A stretch of DNA of 51,698 nucleotides, from assembly GCA_024226315.1 (NCBI GenBank), contig JAAELT010000407.1, forward strand, positions 1 through 51,698, written 5' to 3'. Source of the stretch: a bacterium (lineage in GTDB: Bacteria > Acidobacteriota > Thermoanaerobaculia > Multivoradales > J023). This document shows, piece by piece, positions 50,513 to 51,698 of the stretch. A program made the position numbers and the translations under genes. Numbering within the stretch: the first letter of the stretch is position 1; each line of letters opens with the position of its first letter. The notes under the pieces were generated by a model. It worked only from the letters and a program-made list of their open reading frames with translations. It was not told the DNA's origin and did not search any database.

Positions 50513-51205
50513 ATGACCTGGATCCTCGAAATCTACCGCTCGGCGATGGCCAAAAAGGCGGTCATGGCGGTGACCGGAGTCGTCCTCTTCGGCTTCGTTC
50601 TCGGCCACATGGTGGGCAACCTGAAGGTGTTCCTGGGGCCGGTCGAGAGCGACATCTACAAGATCGACCTCTACGCCGAGGGCCTGAGGACGTTCGGCGC
50701 GCCGTTCCTGGGCCACGGCGAGTTCCTGTGGATCACCCGCTTCGGCCTGCTGGCGGCGGTGGGGCTGCACATCCTCTCCGCCTGGCAGCTCACCGTGCTC
50801 AACAACAAGGCGCGGCCCACGAGCTACCGCAAGCAGACCTCCCAGGCCTCGACCTACGCCTCGCGTACCATGCGCTACGGCGGCGTGATCATCCTGCTGT
50901 TCGTGATCTACCACCTGCTGCACCTGACCACCGGTCACGTGCACACCGATTTCGAGCACGGCAAGGTGTACCGCAATCTGGTGATCGCGTTCCAGAACCC
51001 CCTGGTCGCCGCCTTCTACATGCTGGCGGTCACCTCCCTGGGCTTCCACCTCTACCACGGCCTATGGAGCTTCTTTCAGTCCCTGGGCCTGAGCGGGCCA
51101 CGCCTCGACGTATTTCGCCGCCAGTTCGCGGCCGTTTTCGCGGTGATCGTCACCGCCGGCTTCCTGTCGGTGCCGGTGGCGATTCTCACCGGCCTCGTGA
51201 ATTGA
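50513..51205 (+). CDS. sdhC: Succinate dehydrogenase cytochrome b subunit (b558 type)
   Basis: 230 residues, five hydrophobic helices: about 17-36, 77-97, 122-143, 160-182 and 203-222. This is the single-subunit, di-heme type membrane anchor of succinate:quinone oxidoreductases, so no sdhD is needed. Candidate heme ligands are the helix histidines (FVLGHMVGNLK, GLHILSAWQL, VIYHLLHLTTGHVH, GFHLYHGLWSFF). It ties the flavoprotein and iron-sulfur subunits to the membrane quinone pool. It lies 64 bp upstream of sdhA on the same strand. Confidence 0.93.
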   Translation: MTWILEIYRSAMAKKAVMAVTGVVLFGFVLGHMVGNLKVFLGPVESDIYKIDLYAEGLRTFGAPFLGHGEFLWITRFGLLAAVGLHILSAWQLTVLNNKARPTSYRKQTSQASTYASRTMRYGGVIILLFVIYHLLHLTTGHVHTDFEHGKVYRNLVIAFQNPLVAAFYMLAVTSLGFHLYHGLWSFFQSLGLSGPRLDVFRRQFAAVFAVIVTAGFLSVPVAILTGLVN

Positions 51206-51269
51206 GCACAGCGAGCTGAGCGCACAGGCAGCCTCGACGAGAGAATCCAACCCGAAGGAAACAGGAGCG

Positions 51270-51698
<429 letters not shown>

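Noticed and set aside
47612..51058. 1148-codon minus-strand ORF
   Set aside because: Only the part from 48727 down is the response regulator; the rest is antisense to the metalloprotease and sdhC.

Overview
The window is 51.7 kb of mostly GC-rich DNA from a Gram-negative-type bacterium: it encodes a TonB-dependent receptor, a lipid A-type acyltransferase, lipoprotein and signal peptides, a single-chain b558-type succinate dehydrogenase membrane subunit and a large Bat operon. Gene style, together with VWFA-related, DUF4097 and DGFESGDT-tailed secreted proteins, suggests Acidobacteriota, perhaps Thermoanaerobaculia-like. That placement is inference; no rRNA or core phylogenetic marker cluster is present.

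Layout. 1-8.6 kb: a tightly packed plus-strand Bat operon (DUF58, TPR/SurA_N protein, BatD-like lipoprotein, BatA, BatB, BatC, BatD, BatE-like). A palindromic interspersed repeat has inserted in frame into the signal-peptide region of the lipoprotein gene. 8.6-11.6 kb: two divergent, related histidine kinases, one with a degenerate phospho-acceptor motif. 11.6-22.7 kb: gamma-glutamyltransferase, a saccharopine dehydrogenase-like reductase, a DUF4097 protein, a TonB-dependent receptor, a 42-residue TonB C-terminal remnant coupled to a VWFA-related protein, and a DUF305-LVIVD fusion.

22.7-33.4 kb: a compact lipid/polyketide-type cluster. On the minus strand ACP, ketosynthase, chain-length-factor-like ketosynthase, family 2 glycosyltransferase, MMPL exporter and LpxL-like acyltransferase follow one another, most joints being 4-nt overlaps. 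Divergently on the plus strand lie an AMP-dependent ligase and a polysaccharide deacetylase, and a PlsC-type acyltransferase follows. The gene set resembles aryl polyene/xanthomonadin clusters, but I see no ketoreductase, dehydratase, thioesterase or ammonia lyase.

33.4-41.3 kb: an accessory region. It starts with three consecutive perfect hairpins and four 24-bp repeats with an exact 42-bp period. It continues with an unknown gene, a probably 5'-truncated gene that runs into the 3' part of a tRNA-Thr(CGU), and then about 4.3 kb of visibly lower-GC DNA. The low-GC segment holds a plus-strand series of unknown genes, including a membrane-anchored protein made of 15 tandem 12-residue Asp/His-rich repeats, and a convergent gene fusing pentapeptide repeats to an Mrr-like nuclease domain. 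It ends in decayed fragments, including the C-terminal part of a transposase-like protein. This is the best candidate here for an undescribed system, possibly a defence island.

41.3-51.7 kb: return to chromosomal-type genes: a trypsin-like protease with a cystine-knot-like tail, LigA, a small membrane protein, a RecD2-type helicase, a response regulator with DUF4388 and a roadblock-like domain, a zincin metalloprotease, and the start of the succinate dehydrogenase operon (sdhC, sdhA), cut by the window end.
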